Below the pieces are notes generated by a model. That model saw nothing but the letters and a program-made list of their open reading frames with translations. It was not told the origin of the DNA and did no database searches. From NCBI RefSeq assembly GCF_000379825.1, contig NZ_KB903833.1, positions 373,022-437,021 of the forward strand: a DNA stretch of 64,000 bases. The letters run 5' to 3'. The DNA comes from Longispora albida DSM 44784. Its GTDB lineage: Bacteria > Actinomycetota > Actinomycetes > Mycobacteriales > Micromonosporaceae. Position 1 is the stretch's first letter. Each line of letters begins with the position of its first letter. This document shows positions 7,323-16,240 of the stretch, in pieces. The translations under genes and the position numbers were made by a program.

Positions 7323-8801
7323 TCACCTTCGCGACAGCGGTACCACCACGACGGCCTCCATGCCGGAGTCGACGCGGTTGCGCAGCTCGATGGTGCCGCG
7401 CAGTTCGCCGGCGGCGAGGGTACGCACGATCTGGAGGCCGAGGCGCTTGCTGGCGTCGAGGTCGAAGCCCTCGGGCAGGCCCTGGCCGGAGTCGGACACG
7501 GTGACGTGGAGCTGCCGCCGCCAGCGGTGCGCGGCGATCACGACCTCGCCCTGCTCGGCCGGGCCGTACGCGTGCTCGACAGCGTTCTGGAGCAGCTCGT
7601 TGAGGACCATGACGAGCGGCGTGGCGATCTCGGCCGGCAGCTTGCCGAAGGTGCCCTCGCGGCGCAGCGTCACCCGGCTCTCGGCCGCCGACAGCTCCGC
7701 GGCCATCGACGCGACCCGGTCGACGATGGTGTCGAACTCGACGGTCTCGTCGGAGGCCATCGACAGCGTCTCGTGCACGAGGGCGATCGAGGAGACGCGC
7801 CGCACGGACTCCTCCAGCGCGGCCTTGCCCTGCGGCGAGTCGACCCGCCGGGCCTGGAGCCGGAGCAGCGCGGCCACGGTCTGGAGGTTGTTCTTCACCC
7901 GGTGGTGGATCTCGCGGATCGTGGCGTCCTTGGTGACCAGCGCCCGGTCCCGGCGGCGGACCTCGGTGATGTCGCGGACCAGCACGACCGCGCCGATCGG
8001 GTGGCCGCCAGGGAGCAGCGGCAGCGCGCGGAGCAGCAGGGTCGCGCCCCGGCCGTCCAGCTCCTTGCGGGAGGGCGACTCGCCGCGCAGCGCCGCGAAG
8101 ATCCGCTCGACGGCTTCGCCGCCTTCGAGGGGATCATCGGCCAGCCTGCCGGTCAGGGCCGCGAGGTCCTCACCGGTGAGATGGCTGGGGAAACCCAGTC
8201 TCCGGTACGCCGACTGCGCGTTCGGGCTCGCGTATGCCACCTTGCCGTCGGCGTCGAGCCTGATCAGGCCGTCGCCGACCCGCGGGGCACTCGTGGTCTC
8301 CCCGGGGTGCTGCGGCGGCGGGAAGGTACCGTCGGCGACCATCTGCGTCAGGTCGTCGGCCGTCGTGAGGTAGTTGAGTTCCAGCTGGCTCGGCGTCCGG
8401 GCCGTCGACAGGTTCGTGTCCCGGCCGAGCAGCGCGATCACCCGGTCGTCGTCGGGGCGGCGGACGGGGATGGCCTCCCGGCGGGCCGGCGTGTCCCCGT
8501 ACCAGACCGGGTCGCCCTCCCGCCAGATCCGGCCCTCGTCCAGCGCGACGGCGAGGTGGGCCACGTCCGCGCCGCCGAGGATCTGGCCGACCTGGTCGTC
8601 GAGGTACGCGGTGGGGGCCGTCGTCGGCCGCACCTGGGCCACGCACCGGAACTCGCCGTCCTCGACAGGTACCCACATGAGCAGGTCGGCGAAGGACAGG
8701 TCGCTCAAAAGCTGCCAGTCGCCGGCCAGCCGGTGCAGGTGGTCGACGCTTTCCTGGTCGAGGTCGGTGTACTCCTCGACCAGGTCTCTGAGGGTGGACA
8801 C
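7323..8801 (-). CDS. pdtaS: Sensor histidine kinase, PdtaS-like (GAF-PAS-HisKA_2-HATPase)
   Basis: 492 residues, soluble. An N-terminal GAF-like domain (about 1-150) is followed by a PAS domain (about 175-285), a HisKA_2 dimerisation domain with EIHHRVKNNLQT (phospho-acceptor probably H300) and a C-terminal HATPase with NELLQNAVEHA and DSGQGLP. This is the arrangement of mycobacterial PdtaS, which phosphorylates the ANTAR antiterminator PdtaR. No regulator gene is adjacent, so the pair is split here as in other actinobacteria. The ligand is not evident from sequence. The start is the GTG at 8801. Confidence 0.9.
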   Translation of the reverse strand: MSTLRDLVEEYTDLDQESVDHLHRLAGDWQLLSDLSFADLLMWVPVEDGEFRCVAQVRPTTAPTAYLDDQVGQILGGADVAHLAVALDEGRIWREGDPVWYGDTPARREAIPVRRPDDDRVIALLGRDTNLSTARTPSQLELNYLTTADDLTQMVADGTFPPPQHPGETTSAPRVGDGLIRLDADGKVAYASPNAQSAYRRLGFPSHLTGEDLAALTGRLADDPLEGGEAVERIFAALRGESPSRKELDGRGATLLLRALPLLPGGHPIGAVVLVRDITEVRRRDRALVTKDATIREIHHRVKNNLQTVAALLRLQARRVDSPQGKAALEESVRRVSSIALVHETLSMASDETVEFDTIVDRVASMAAELSAAESRVTLRREGTFGKLPAEIATPLVMVLNELLQNAVEHAYGPAEQGEVVIAAHRWRRQLHVTVSDSGQGLPEGFDLDASKRLGLQIVRTLAAGELRGTIELRNRVDSGMEAVVVVPLSRR

Positions 8802-8916
8802 GGTGTAAGGGTACTGAGCGCCCGGGCATGACCAGGTTCACAGCTCGATTTCGCAAGACAGATGCGTAATCGGCGTGCGATTCTGCCAGGGTTCCTAACT
8901 GAAACGAGAGGCTTCC

Positions 8917-10140
8917 GTGGCGACCCTTACCCCTCTTGCCCCGCCATCGCCCGCCCGGCTCTGGACTCGTAACTTCACCCTCTACTTCCTCGCCCGTACC
9001 GTCGCGATGCTCGGCGACGCGATGCTCACCGTGACCGTCGCGCTGGCCGTGCGGGGCGCGGGGCACGGGGACTCCGGCGTCGGGTACGTGCTCGCGGCGT
9101 GGATGGTGCCCTTCATCGCCCTGCTGCTGTTCGGCGGGGTGTACGCCGACCGGTTCTCCGCTCAGCGGATGATGATCGGCGCTGACCTGGTGCGCGTGGT
9201 GACCCAGGCGGCGATGGCGGTGGCGCTGTTCGCCGCGTACACGCCGCTGTGGCTCCTCATCGGACTGTCCGCTGTGTCCGGTGCGGCGGCGGCCATGTTC
9301 CAGCCGGGCGTGGCCGGGCTCGTCCCCCGGGTCGCCGGCGACGTGCAGCGCGCCAACGCCACGCTCCGGGTCGCCGACGCGCTCGCCCAGCTCACCGGGC
9401 CCGCCGTGGCGGCGCTGCTCGTCTCGCTGATCGGGGCGGGCATGGTGTACGCGGTCAACGCGACGAACTTCGTGGTGAGCGCTGTGTGCCTGTTCGCGCT
9501 CCGGCTGGCCGCCGTCCCGCTGATCCCCAAGGGCTCGACGATGCGGGCGGACCTGCGAGCCGGGTGGGTCGAGTTCCGGGGGCGGACGTGGATGTGGTCG
9601 ATCATCCTGATCTGGATGGTGTTCGGCTCGTCCGTCTACGGGCCGCTCATCCCGCTCGGCTCGGGCCTGGTCACCGGCCAGCACGGCGAGCAGGCCTACG
9701 GCTGGGTGATGAGCGCGCTCGGGGCGGGCACCATCCTCGGCGGGCTGGTCGCGCTGCGCCTCCGCCCGGCCCGGCCCCTCGCGGCCGGCGGGGTCGCGCT
9801 GTTCGGCTTCGCGCTCGTGCCGCTGGCCATCGCCGCTGGCGGCTCGATGCCGGTACTGCTCGCCGCGCACGCGGCCGGCGGGGCCTCGTGGGCCTTCTGG
9901 TCGGTGATGTGGGCGACGAGCGTGCAGACCCAGATCCCGCCGGACGTGCTCAACCGGGTCAGCGCGTACGAGGTGGCGGGCTCCGTTTCCGGCGTGCCGG
10001 TCGGGCAGGCCCTCGCCGGGCCGCTGGCGGCGGCGTTCGGGGCCTCGGTGGTGCTCGGCGCCGGGTCGGTGATCACGGTCGGCGTCTGCCTGGCGGTGCT
10101 CGCCGTCCCGGCCGTCCGGAATCTCCGCCGGATCGGCTGA
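8917..10140 (+). CDS. Major facilitator superfamily exporter (MFS_3/EntS-like)
   Basis: 407 residues with about 12 hydrophobic segments. The first helix follows RNFTLYFLARTVAMLGDAM, and the inter-helix loop GGVYADRFSAQRMM is the MFS signature between helices 2 and 3. Such proteins export small molecules by proton antiport; siderophores or antibiotics are typical, but the substrate cannot be read from sequence. The GTG start is preceded by ACGAGAGG. It is monocistronic and ends at a shared bidirectional hairpin that also serves the convergent exporter. Confidence 0.85.
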   Translation: MATLTPLAPPSPARLWTRNFTLYFLARTVAMLGDAMLTVTVALAVRGAGHGDSGVGYVLAAWMVPFIALLLFGGVYADRFSAQRMMIGADLVRVVTQAAMAVALFAAYTPLWLLIGLSAVSGAAAAMFQPGVAGLVPRVAGDVQRANATLRVADALAQLTGPAVAALLVSLIGAGMVYAVNATNFVVSAVCLFALRLAAVPLIPKGSTMRADLRAGWVEFRGRTWMWSIILIWMVFGSSVYGPLIPLGSGLVTGQHGEQAYGWVMSALGAGTILGGLVALRLRPARPLAAGGVALFGFALVPLAIAAGGSMPVLLAAHAAGGASWAFWSVMWATSVQTQIPPDVLNRVSAYEVAGSVSGVPVGQALAGPLAAAFGASVVLGAGSVITVGVCLAVLAVPAVRNLRRIG

Positions 10141-10152
10141 GCGGGACTACAG

Positions 10153-10197
10153 AAAAGGGCAACCCCTCATCCAGTACCAGATGAGGGGTTGCCTTTT
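10153..10197. terminator. Bidirectional terminator between convergent MFS genes
   Basis: GGCAACCCCTCATC (10158-10171) pairs with GATGAGGGGTTGCC (10180-10193). An A-run lies on the left and TTTT on the right, so the hairpin is a rho-independent terminator in both directions. Confidence 0.9.
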
Positions 10198-10207
10198 GTT
10201 CTGTGGT

Positions 10208-11719
10208 CTAGCCGACGTGCGGGGCAGCCTCGGTGGGCAGGTCCTCCTTGCGGACCTTGACCAGCAGGATGATCACCACGGCCGAGGCCGCGAGGAAGAT
10301 CCCGCCCCAGATGAACGCGGTGTGGAAGCTCTCCAGCATCGCGTTCGCCTGGACCAGCGGCGCCTCGGCCGCCGACTTCGGCTGGTGGTCCTTGGCGTAC
10401 GCGGTCGCGGCGTTGATCGCGAACGTGTTCAGCAGTGCCGTGCCCAGCGCGCCACCGACCTGCTGCGTGGCGTTCAGGGTCGCGCTCGCCACGCCGGAGT
10501 CCTGCTCCGGCACGCCGATCAGCGCCAGGTTCGACAGCGGCACGAACGTGAGGCCCATGCCCAGGCCGAGCGCCAGCATGGCCGGCAGCACCTCGGTCGT
10601 GTAGTTGTTCTCGATGCCGATCCGGGTCAGCGCGAAGATCGACAGCGCGGCGAGGACCGAGCCGGCCGCCATCAGCGGCTTGGCGCCCACCTTCGGCATC
10701 AGGCCGCTGGCCGCGCCGGCCGCGATGAACACACCCACCGTGATCGGCAGCGAGGCCAGGCCGGCCTCGACCGGGGTGAACTTCAGCATCGCCTGGAAGT
10801 AGTACGTCAGGAACAGGAACGCGCCGAACATGCCGACACCCGTCAGCGTGCCGGACAGGTACGCCGCGCCACGGTTACGGTCGAGCAGGATGCGCATCGG
10901 CAGCAGCGGGTTCTTCGACTTGACCTGGATCAGGACGAAGGCGATCAGCAGGGCGATACCGCCGATGATGTAGCCGAGCGACTCGAAGGACGTCCAGCCG
11001 ATCTTCTCGTCGGCGGCCTGCGTCGCGCCGTACACGATGGCGACGAGACCCAGGGTCACCGTGATGGCACCCGGGATGTCGTACTTGGTGTTGCCCTTCG
11101 CCTTGCTCTCCGGCAGCACCATGATGGCGAGCACGACGGCCAGCAGGGCGATCGGGATGTTGACCAGAAGCGTCCAGCGCCAGCTCGCGTACTCGGTGAG
11201 CACACCACCGGCCACGAGACCGACAGCCGCGCCACCACCGGCGATGGCACCGTAGACGGCGAACGCCTTGGCGCGCTCCTTCACGTCCGTGAACAGCACC
11301 GTCAGCAGCGCCAGGCCCGCCGGGGCGAGCAGCGCGCCGAAAGCACCCTGGAGGGCACGCGCGGCGAACAGCGTCTCACCGTTCGTCGCGGCACCACCCA
11401 GCGCCGAGGCCAGCGCGAAACCGACCGAGCCCCAGATGAACGCCTTGCGGCGGCCCCAGTAGTCGGCGATGCGGCCACCGAGGAGGAGGAGACCACCGAA
11501 GGTCAGGGCGTAGGCCGTGACCATCCACTGCTTGTCAGCCTCGGAGATGTCGAGCTTGGCCTGCGCCACCGGCATGGCGACGTTGACGATGGTCGCGTCG
11601 AGCACGACCATGAGCTGCGCGATGGCCAGGACTCCCAGGGCGGCCCAGCGGCGCGGGAACGGCTCAGCGGCCGCCCCTGCCTCCTTGAGGCCGGTCGAGC
11701 CGGAGACTTGAGTCGTCAT
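10208..11719 (-). CDS. DHA2-family drug exporter (EmrB/QacA type)
   Basis: 503 residues with 14 predicted hydrophobic segments. It has the DHA2 motif LDATIVNVAMP in helix 1 and GGRIADYWGRRKAF in the 2-3 loop. Such proteins expel hydrophobic drugs using the proton gradient. The ATG overlaps the stop of the upstream TetR gene by 4 bases, so regulator and pump form one transcript, the classic arrangement in which the repressor senses the pump's substrate. Confidence 0.92.
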   Translation of the reverse strand: MTTQVSGSTGLKEAGAAAEPFPRRWAALGVLAIAQLMVVLDATIVNVAMPVAQAKLDISEADKQWMVTAYALTFGGLLLLGGRIADYWGRRKAFIWGSVGFALASALGGAATNGETLFAARALQGAFGALLAPAGLALLTVLFTDVKERAKAFAVYGAIAGGGAAVGLVAGGVLTEYASWRWTLLVNIPIALLAVVLAIMVLPESKAKGNTKYDIPGAITVTLGLVAIVYGATQAADEKIGWTSFESLGYIIGGIALLIAFVLIQVKSKNPLLPMRILLDRNRGAAYLSGTLTGVGMFGAFLFLTYYFQAMLKFTPVEAGLASLPITVGVFIAAGAASGLMPKVGAKPLMAAGSVLAALSIFALTRIGIENNYTTEVLPAMLALGLGMGLTFVPLSNLALIGVPEQDSGVASATLNATQQVGGALGTALLNTFAINAATAYAKDHQPKSAAEAPLVQANAMLESFHTAFIWGGIFLAASAVVIILLVKVRKEDLPTEAAPHVG

Positions 11720-12330
11720 TGCGGGTTATCCCCTTCGGAAAGAACGTGCCTTACATACGGCTGGAGGACCGGCAGCAGCACCTCGTCGGCCACCTTGGCC
11801 AGGTACTCGCGGTCGAGGGGTTCACCGAGGCCGAGGAAGCGGGACAGCAACAGGGCCGGGGCGAGATCGTGGAACAGGCTGGCCGGCGGCGGCATGACCA
11901 GCTCGCCGCGCTGCGCCGACCGGCGGAGAATGATCTCCGCGTGCCGTTCACCGATCGGGAAGACCAGCTCGCGGACGCGCCTGGCCAGCTCGGGGTTGGA
12001 CTGCATGGCGAAGGACAGCGCCTGCATGATCCGGCCGTCGGCCTTGCAGGCCTCCGCCATCACGGCGAGCATCTCCAGCAGGTCACCGCGCAGGGAGCCG
12101 GTGTCAGCCGTGGGGCTGTTGTCCCGGACGGTCCACTGACGGAGGGTGTCGATGACCAGCTCGGCCTTGCCGGGCCACCGGCGGTAGATGGTCGCCTTGC
12201 TCATCCGGGCCTGGGCGGCGATGGCGTCCATCGTCATCCGCTCGTACCCGACGGAGCCGAGCAGGCCGAGCACCGCGTCGGCGAGCGGCTGGCTCACCTC
12301 TGCAGGCTGACGACCTGACTCGCGGTCCAT
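11716..12330 (-). CDS. TetR-family repressor of the adjacent exporter
   Basis: 204 residues. The N-terminal helix-turn-helix reads TMDAIAAQARMSKATIYRRW (about residues 30-50); the C-terminal ligand domain is TetR_C-like. The start at 12330 is supported by GGGGGA 7 bases upstream; an ATG at 12345 has no ribosome site. A perfect 9-bp-arm palindrome 42 bases upstream is a likely autoregulatory operator. Control of the co-transcribed DHA2 pump is inferred from the overlap. Confidence 0.9.
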   Translation of the reverse strand: MDRESGRQPAEVSQPLADAVLGLLGSVGYERMTMDAIAAQARMSKATIYRRWPGKAELVIDTLRQWTVRDNSPTADTGSLRGDLLEMLAVMAEACKADGRIMQALSFAMQSNPELARRVRELVFPIGERHAEIILRRSAQRGELVMPPPASLFHDLAPALLLSRFLGLGEPLDREYLAKVADEVLLPVLQPYVRHVLSEGDNPQ

Positions 12331-12371
12331 CTCGCGCTCCCCCATGTGACCACAGCGCGTCACCGCGCGGA

Positions 12372-12396
12372 TGGAAACGAGACAGTTTCGTTTCCA
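12372..12396. promoter_or_regulatory. Putative TetR operator
   Basis: TGGAAACGA, a 7-base spacer and TCGTTTCCA form a perfect inverted repeat directly upstream of the tetR-exporter operon. The next ~360 bases (12397-12758) hold no gene that I can support. Confidence 0.75.
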
Positions 12397-12758
12397 AATG
12401 CCATCCTCGGCGCTGCTCCCCCGGCCTGCCAAGCGCTTATGACGCGGATCACGGCCGCCGGCCCCGCGTGAACAGGACCGGAAGCGATCGTCCCCTCAGG
12501 AGAGTCCACAGCGGATCACCGGTGCGGCTTCGCGCAGGTGAACGCGGGGTTTCCTGATCCAGGCGCGGGCGGGAGGAACCAGGGTGGTGACACTGAGTTC
12601 CTGGCTTGGGACACGGGGCCGGGGCGCGCCGGTCACGCGAAGGAATAGAGCACCATGATGACGAACCCCCGTCGCGCTCCGCTTTCCGGCCGGAACTTTC
12701 CGCCCGGGACCGAACTCTACAGATCGGGCACGGGCCGGCCGTCCACCCAGGGACAGAA

Positions 12759-12790
12759 CTTCGGCCTCCACCCGGGGGTGGAGGCCGAAG
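12759..12790. terminator. Hairpin downstream of the YccF gene
   Basis: CTTCGGCCTCCACCC pairs perfectly with GGGTGGAGGCCGAAG across 2 bases. It lies 20 bases past the minus-strand stop at 12810 and probably terminates that gene. Confidence 0.8.
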
Positions 12791-12809
12791 GACGACTGCG
12801 GTCCGGGAA

Positions 12810-13184
12810 CTACGGGATGTCGACGATCTCGTGGCCGAGCGGGGTCAGGGCCACCGGGATCATCTTGAAGTTGGCGATGCCGAACGGGATACCGATGATC
12901 GTCAGGCACAGGCCGATCCCGGTCACCAGGTGACCGAGAGCCAGCCACCAGCCGGCCACGATGATCCAGATGACGTTGCCCGCCGCGGAGCCCACGCCGG
13001 CCGAGGGCTTCGCGACCAGGGTGCGGCCGAAAGGCCACAGCGCGTAGTTCGCCATCCGGAAACTGGCCACGCCGAAGGGGATGGTCACGATGAGGACGAA
13101 GCAGATCAACCCGGCGAGCGCATAGCCGAGGGCCAGGAAGAAGCCGCCGAACACCAGCCACAGCACGTTGAGGATGAAACGCAT
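12810..13184 (-). CDS. YccF-domain inner-membrane protein
   Basis: 124 residues with two YccF repeats. The pattern LVFGGFFLALGYALAG ... TIPFGVASFRMANYALWPFG is echoed by a second half, WWLALGHLVTG ... GIPFGIANFKM. Four hydrophobic segments are expected. The family is widespread and of unknown function. The ATG at 13184 gives the conserved start MRFILNVLW; an upstream extension to 13229 lacks family similarity. Confidence 0.85.
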   Translation of the reverse strand: MRFILNVLWLVFGGFFLALGYALAGLICFVLIVTIPFGVASFRMANYALWPFGRTLVAKPSAGVGSAAGNVIWIIVAGWWLALGHLVTGIGLCLTIIGIPFGIANFKMIPVALTPLGHEIVDIP

Positions 13185-13278
13185 ACGTCCAGCGTGACGC
13201 CCGTGAGGGCGGCCGTCATCGGGGAACACCCCTACGGAGCGGTCTTGATCTCCGGCTTTGATCTCATGCGAAGTGGCC

Positions 13279-14070
13279 CTAAACGGCCCGGGCGGTGTAG
13301 CGGCCCTGGCGGAGCTCCACGGCGAGCGGCAACCCGAACGCCAGGCTCAACGTGTCACTGGTGATGACATCACCGATCAGGCCCTGGGCGACGACCCCGC
13401 CCTCCCGGAGCAGCAGCGCGTGCGTGAACCCGGGCGGGATCTCCTCCACGTGGTGCGTGACCAGCACCATCGCCGGGGCGTCCGGGTCGAAGGCCAGCTC
13501 GGCGAGCCTGCGGACCAGGTCCTCGCGCGCGCCGAGATCGAGGCCCGCGGCCGGCTCGTCGAGCAGCAGCAGCTCGGGGTCGACCATCAGCGCCCGGGCG
13601 ATCTGTACCCGCTTGCGCTCACCCTCCGAAAGCGTCCCGTACACCCGGTCGGCGAGGGCTGCGACGCCGAGCTGTTCCAGCAGCACCCGGGCGCGGATGT
13701 CGTCCATCGCCTCGTACGTCTCGCGGAACCGGCCGACCACGTCCCAGGCCGCCGTGACGACGACGTTGTGGACGGTCTCCTCCGCCGGGATGCGGTCGGC
13801 GAGGGCAGCGCTGGTCAGGCCGACCCGGGTACGCAGCTCGTGGACGGCCGTCTGGCCGATCCGCTCGCCGAGGACGTGGACGGTGCCCTCCGTCGGGAAG
13901 AGGCGGGCGGAGGCCAGGCTCAGCAGCGTCGTCTTGCCTGCGCCGTTCGGGCCGAGCACGACCCAGCGCTCGTCCAGCTCGACGGACCAGTCGACAGCGG
14001 CCAGCAGGCGGGTGCCGGCACGGCTCACCGTGACGGCTGCGAGGTCAATGACTGCATCGGCATTCGGCAC
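13279..14070 (-). CDS. ABC transporter ATP-binding protein (stand-alone)
   Basis: About 263 residues. Walker A GPNGAGKTT, signature LSEGERKRV, Walker B LLLLDEPAAGLD and the H-loop VTHHVEE are all present. It resembles the ModF/YlmA-like single-domain ATPases that carry the signature LSxGE. The exact start is unclear: GTG codons at 14070 and 14076 both precede the conserved DAVIDLAAVTV. No permease is in the same operon, and the divergent ABC pair on the other side has its own ATPase. Partner and substrate are unknown. Confidence 0.8.
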   Translation of the reverse strand: MPNADAVIDLAAVTVSRAGTRLLAAVDWSVELDERWVVLGPNGAGKTTLLSLASARLFPTEGTVHVLGERIGQTAVHELRTRVGLTSAALADRIPAEETVHNVVVTAAWDVVGRFRETYEAMDDIRARVLLEQLGVAALADRVYGTLSEGERKRVQIARALMVDPELLLLDEPAAGLDLGAREDLVRRLAELAFDPDAPAMVLVTHHVEEIPPGFTHALLLREGGVVAQGLIGDVITSDTLSLAFGLPLAVELRQGRYTARAV

Positions 14071-14163
14071 GACCACATCCAACCACGAAAGGTGGCCGGC
14101 GCTCGTGATCGCCCGGGGCCACGTAATGTGGGCCACCACACTCCCATCGAAAGGAAGCCATGC

Positions 14164-15096
14164 ATGGCAGCCGTCATCGAGATCGAGGGACTACGCAAGA
14201 CGTACCGCACCCTCCGGCGGGGTGAGCACCGTGCGCTCGACGGGCTGGACCTGTCGGTCGAGGCCGGCCAGGTTCACGGTTTTCTGGGTCCGAACGGCTG
14301 CGGCAAGACCACGACACTGCGGACACTGCTCGGGCTGATCAAGGCCGACAGCGGCCGGATGCGGCTGCTGGGCCGGGACGTTCCCGCCGCGCTGCCCCAG
14401 GTGGCCGGCGCGATCGGGGCCATTGTGGAGAGCCCGCAGTTCTTCCCCAACTTCTCCGCCCGCAAGACCCTGACCCTGCTCGCCACGGCCGGCGGCGTCC
14501 GCAGGAGCCGGATCGACGAGGTCCTCGACATGGTCGGGCTCACCGAGCGGGCCGGCGACAAGGTCAAGGGCTACTCGCTCGGCATGAAGCAGCGGCTGGC
14601 CGTCGCCTCCGCCCTGCTGAAGGAACCCGAGCTGCTGATCCTCGACGAGCCGGCCAACGGGCTCGACCCGGCGGGTATCCGGGAGATGCGCGACCTGATG
14701 CGCGGGCTGGCCGCCAGCGGGGTCACCGTCGTGCTGTCCAGCCACATCCTCGGCGAGGTCCAGCAGATCTGCGACTCGGTCACCATCGTGGCCCGGGGCA
14801 AGCGGATCATGTCGGGACCGGTCGAGCAGGTGCTGGCCAGCCAGGACAAGGGCGAGTTCCGGGTACGGGTCGCCGACCACCGCCGGGCGGCCGAGATCAT
14901 CTCGGCGGCCGGGGCCACTGTGGACGTACAGGATGAGATCTTGATCGTGAAAGAGCTTGCCGATCCCTCGTGGATCACCTCGACGCTCGCAGCGCACGAG
15001 CTCTACGTCGCCGAGCTGACCCCGCTGCGCCCCGACCTGGAGAGCGTCTTCCTCACGCTCACCGACAGCGTCGCAGCCCCGGTGGGTGTGCGATGA
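14164..15096 (+). CDS. ABC-2 type exporter, ATP-binding protein
   Basis: 310 residues. It has Walker A GPNGCGKTTT, signature YSLGMKQRL, Walker B LLILDEPANGLDP and switch His SSHILGE, the profile of CcmA/BcrA-type drug- or lipid-export ATPases. The C-terminal ~90 residues form the usual regulatory extension. AAGGAAG precedes the ATG at 14164. Its stop overlaps the permease start (ATGA), so the two form a transporter operon. Confidence 0.9.
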   Translation: MAAVIEIEGLRKTYRTLRRGEHRALDGLDLSVEAGQVHGFLGPNGCGKTTTLRTLLGLIKADSGRMRLLGRDVPAALPQVAGAIGAIVESPQFFPNFSARKTLTLLATAGGVRRSRIDEVLDMVGLTERAGDKVKGYSLGMKQRLAVASALLKEPELLILDEPANGLDPAGIREMRDLMRGLAASGVTVVLSSHILGEVQQICDSVTIVARGKRIMSGPVEQVLASQDKGEFRVRVADHRRAAEIISAAGATVDVQDEILIVKELADPSWITSTLAAHELYVAELTPLRPDLESVFLTLTDSVAAPVGVR

Positions 15097-16115
15097 ACCT
15101 GTTCAAGGCCGAGGTGAGCCGGCTCGCGAGCCGGAGGTTCATCCAGATCGTCGTCGTGCTGCTGGTGCTGCTGCTGGGCGTCATCTGGGCCGGGCTGTTC
15201 TTCTCCCACCAGAAGATCACGCCCGAGGTGCGGCAGAACGCCGAGACCCGGGCCACCCAGGAATGGGACCGGCTGAAGGCCGACTGCGAGTCGGGCCGGC
15301 TGTTCGGCGGGCCGGACATGCCGGGCAAGCCCCGCCCCGAGGTCCCGTCGGGCATGACCGGCGAGGAGTGCCTCCAGCAGATCGGCATGCAGAAGCCGAA
15401 GGCCGAGTGGTTCATGCCCTCGACGTTCGACTTCAAGGACTACGTCCAGCCGATGGTGATCATCTTCGGCGTGCTGCTGTGCCTGTTCGCGTTCCTGGCC
15501 GGCGCGACGTTCGTCGGCGCAGAATGGTCCAGCGGCGGCATGATGAACCTGCTGCTCTGGCGGCCGAGACGCATACCGGTCCTGCTGACCAAGGCCCTCG
15601 CGCTGATGGCGGCGGTCACCGCCGTGTTCGCGGCTCTCGGTGCGGTGTGGACACTTCTGCTGTACCTGACGGCGAAGCTGCGCGGCCACTTCGACGGCGT
15701 GACGGGCGGAGTCGTCCAGTCGGCGGGGCTGACCGGGCTGCGGGCACTGCTTCTCGTACTGGGCGCCAGCCTGCTGGGCTTCGCCGTCGCCTCGCTCGGC
15801 CGCCGGACCGCGGCCGCACTCGGCGCCGCGCTCGGCCTGGCGCTGATCGGCGAGGTCGGCGCGCGCATCGTCCTCACCCTGCTCCGGGTGACCTTCGTGG
15901 AGAAGTGGCTGCTGTCCTCGTACGTGACGGCGTGGCTGGAGAAGAAGTCCACCTTCGAGAGCTACGAGCACTGCGCGACGTCGAACACGGTCGGCGAGTG
16001 CAAGCCGCTGACCCTGGAACTGACGATGAACCACTCGGCACTGGTGCTGGGCGTGGTGCTGGCGCTGACGGTCGGCGGAGCGATGTACGCGTTCCAGAAA
16101 CGCGACGTTACGTAG
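15093..16115 (+). CDS. ABC-2 type exporter, permease subunit
   Basis: 340 residues. One hydrophobic helix (about 20-38) is followed by an extracellular loop of about 90 residues and then five helices ending near the C-terminus. This is the ABC-2 plan, with EWSSGGMMNLLLWRPRR as the conserved cytoplasmic coupling segment. The large outside loop holds two Cys and a second extracellular segment (CATSNTVGEC) holds two more, so disulfides are possible. It pairs with the ATPase that overlaps its start. Substrate unknown. Confidence 0.87.
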   Translation: MNLFKAEVSRLASRRFIQIVVVLLVLLLGVIWAGLFFSHQKITPEVRQNAETRATQEWDRLKADCESGRLFGGPDMPGKPRPEVPSGMTGEECLQQIGMQKPKAEWFMPSTFDFKDYVQPMVIIFGVLLCLFAFLAGATFVGAEWSSGGMMNLLLWRPRRIPVLLTKALALMAAVTAVFAALGAVWTLLLYLTAKLRGHFDGVTGGVVQSAGLTGLRALLLVLGASLLGFAVASLGRRTAAALGAALGLALIGEVGARIVLTLLRVTFVEKWLLSSYVTAWLEKKSTFESYEHCATSNTVGECKPLTLELTMNHSALVLGVVLALTVGGAMYAFQKRDVT

Positions 16116-16147
16116 TGCCGGCTCACTGAGGACGAATCTGGACTGCG

Positions 16148-16194
16148 CAGAACGGCTTCCCACGTACAACACCGGTACGAGGGAAGCCGTTCTG
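16148..16194 (+). terminator. Terminator of the ABC-2 operon
   Basis: CAGAACGGCTTCCC (16148-16161) pairs exactly with GGGAAGCCGTTCTG (16181-16194), with a further short pairing GTAC/GTAC in the loop. Confidence 0.85.
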
Positions 16195-16240
16195 CTTGCC
16201 AGATCCGCCCTCAGCGGGCCACCGCGCGTCAGACCAGGAA

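Noticed and set aside
10181-12139. A 652-codon plus-strand frame over the exporter and TetR genes
   Set aside because: Antisense to two clear genes; the composition is Gln/Arg/Gly biased.
12655-12933. A 92-codon plus-strand frame in the gap after the TetR operator
   Set aside because: It crosses the YccF terminator hairpin and the YccF gene; no family likeness.
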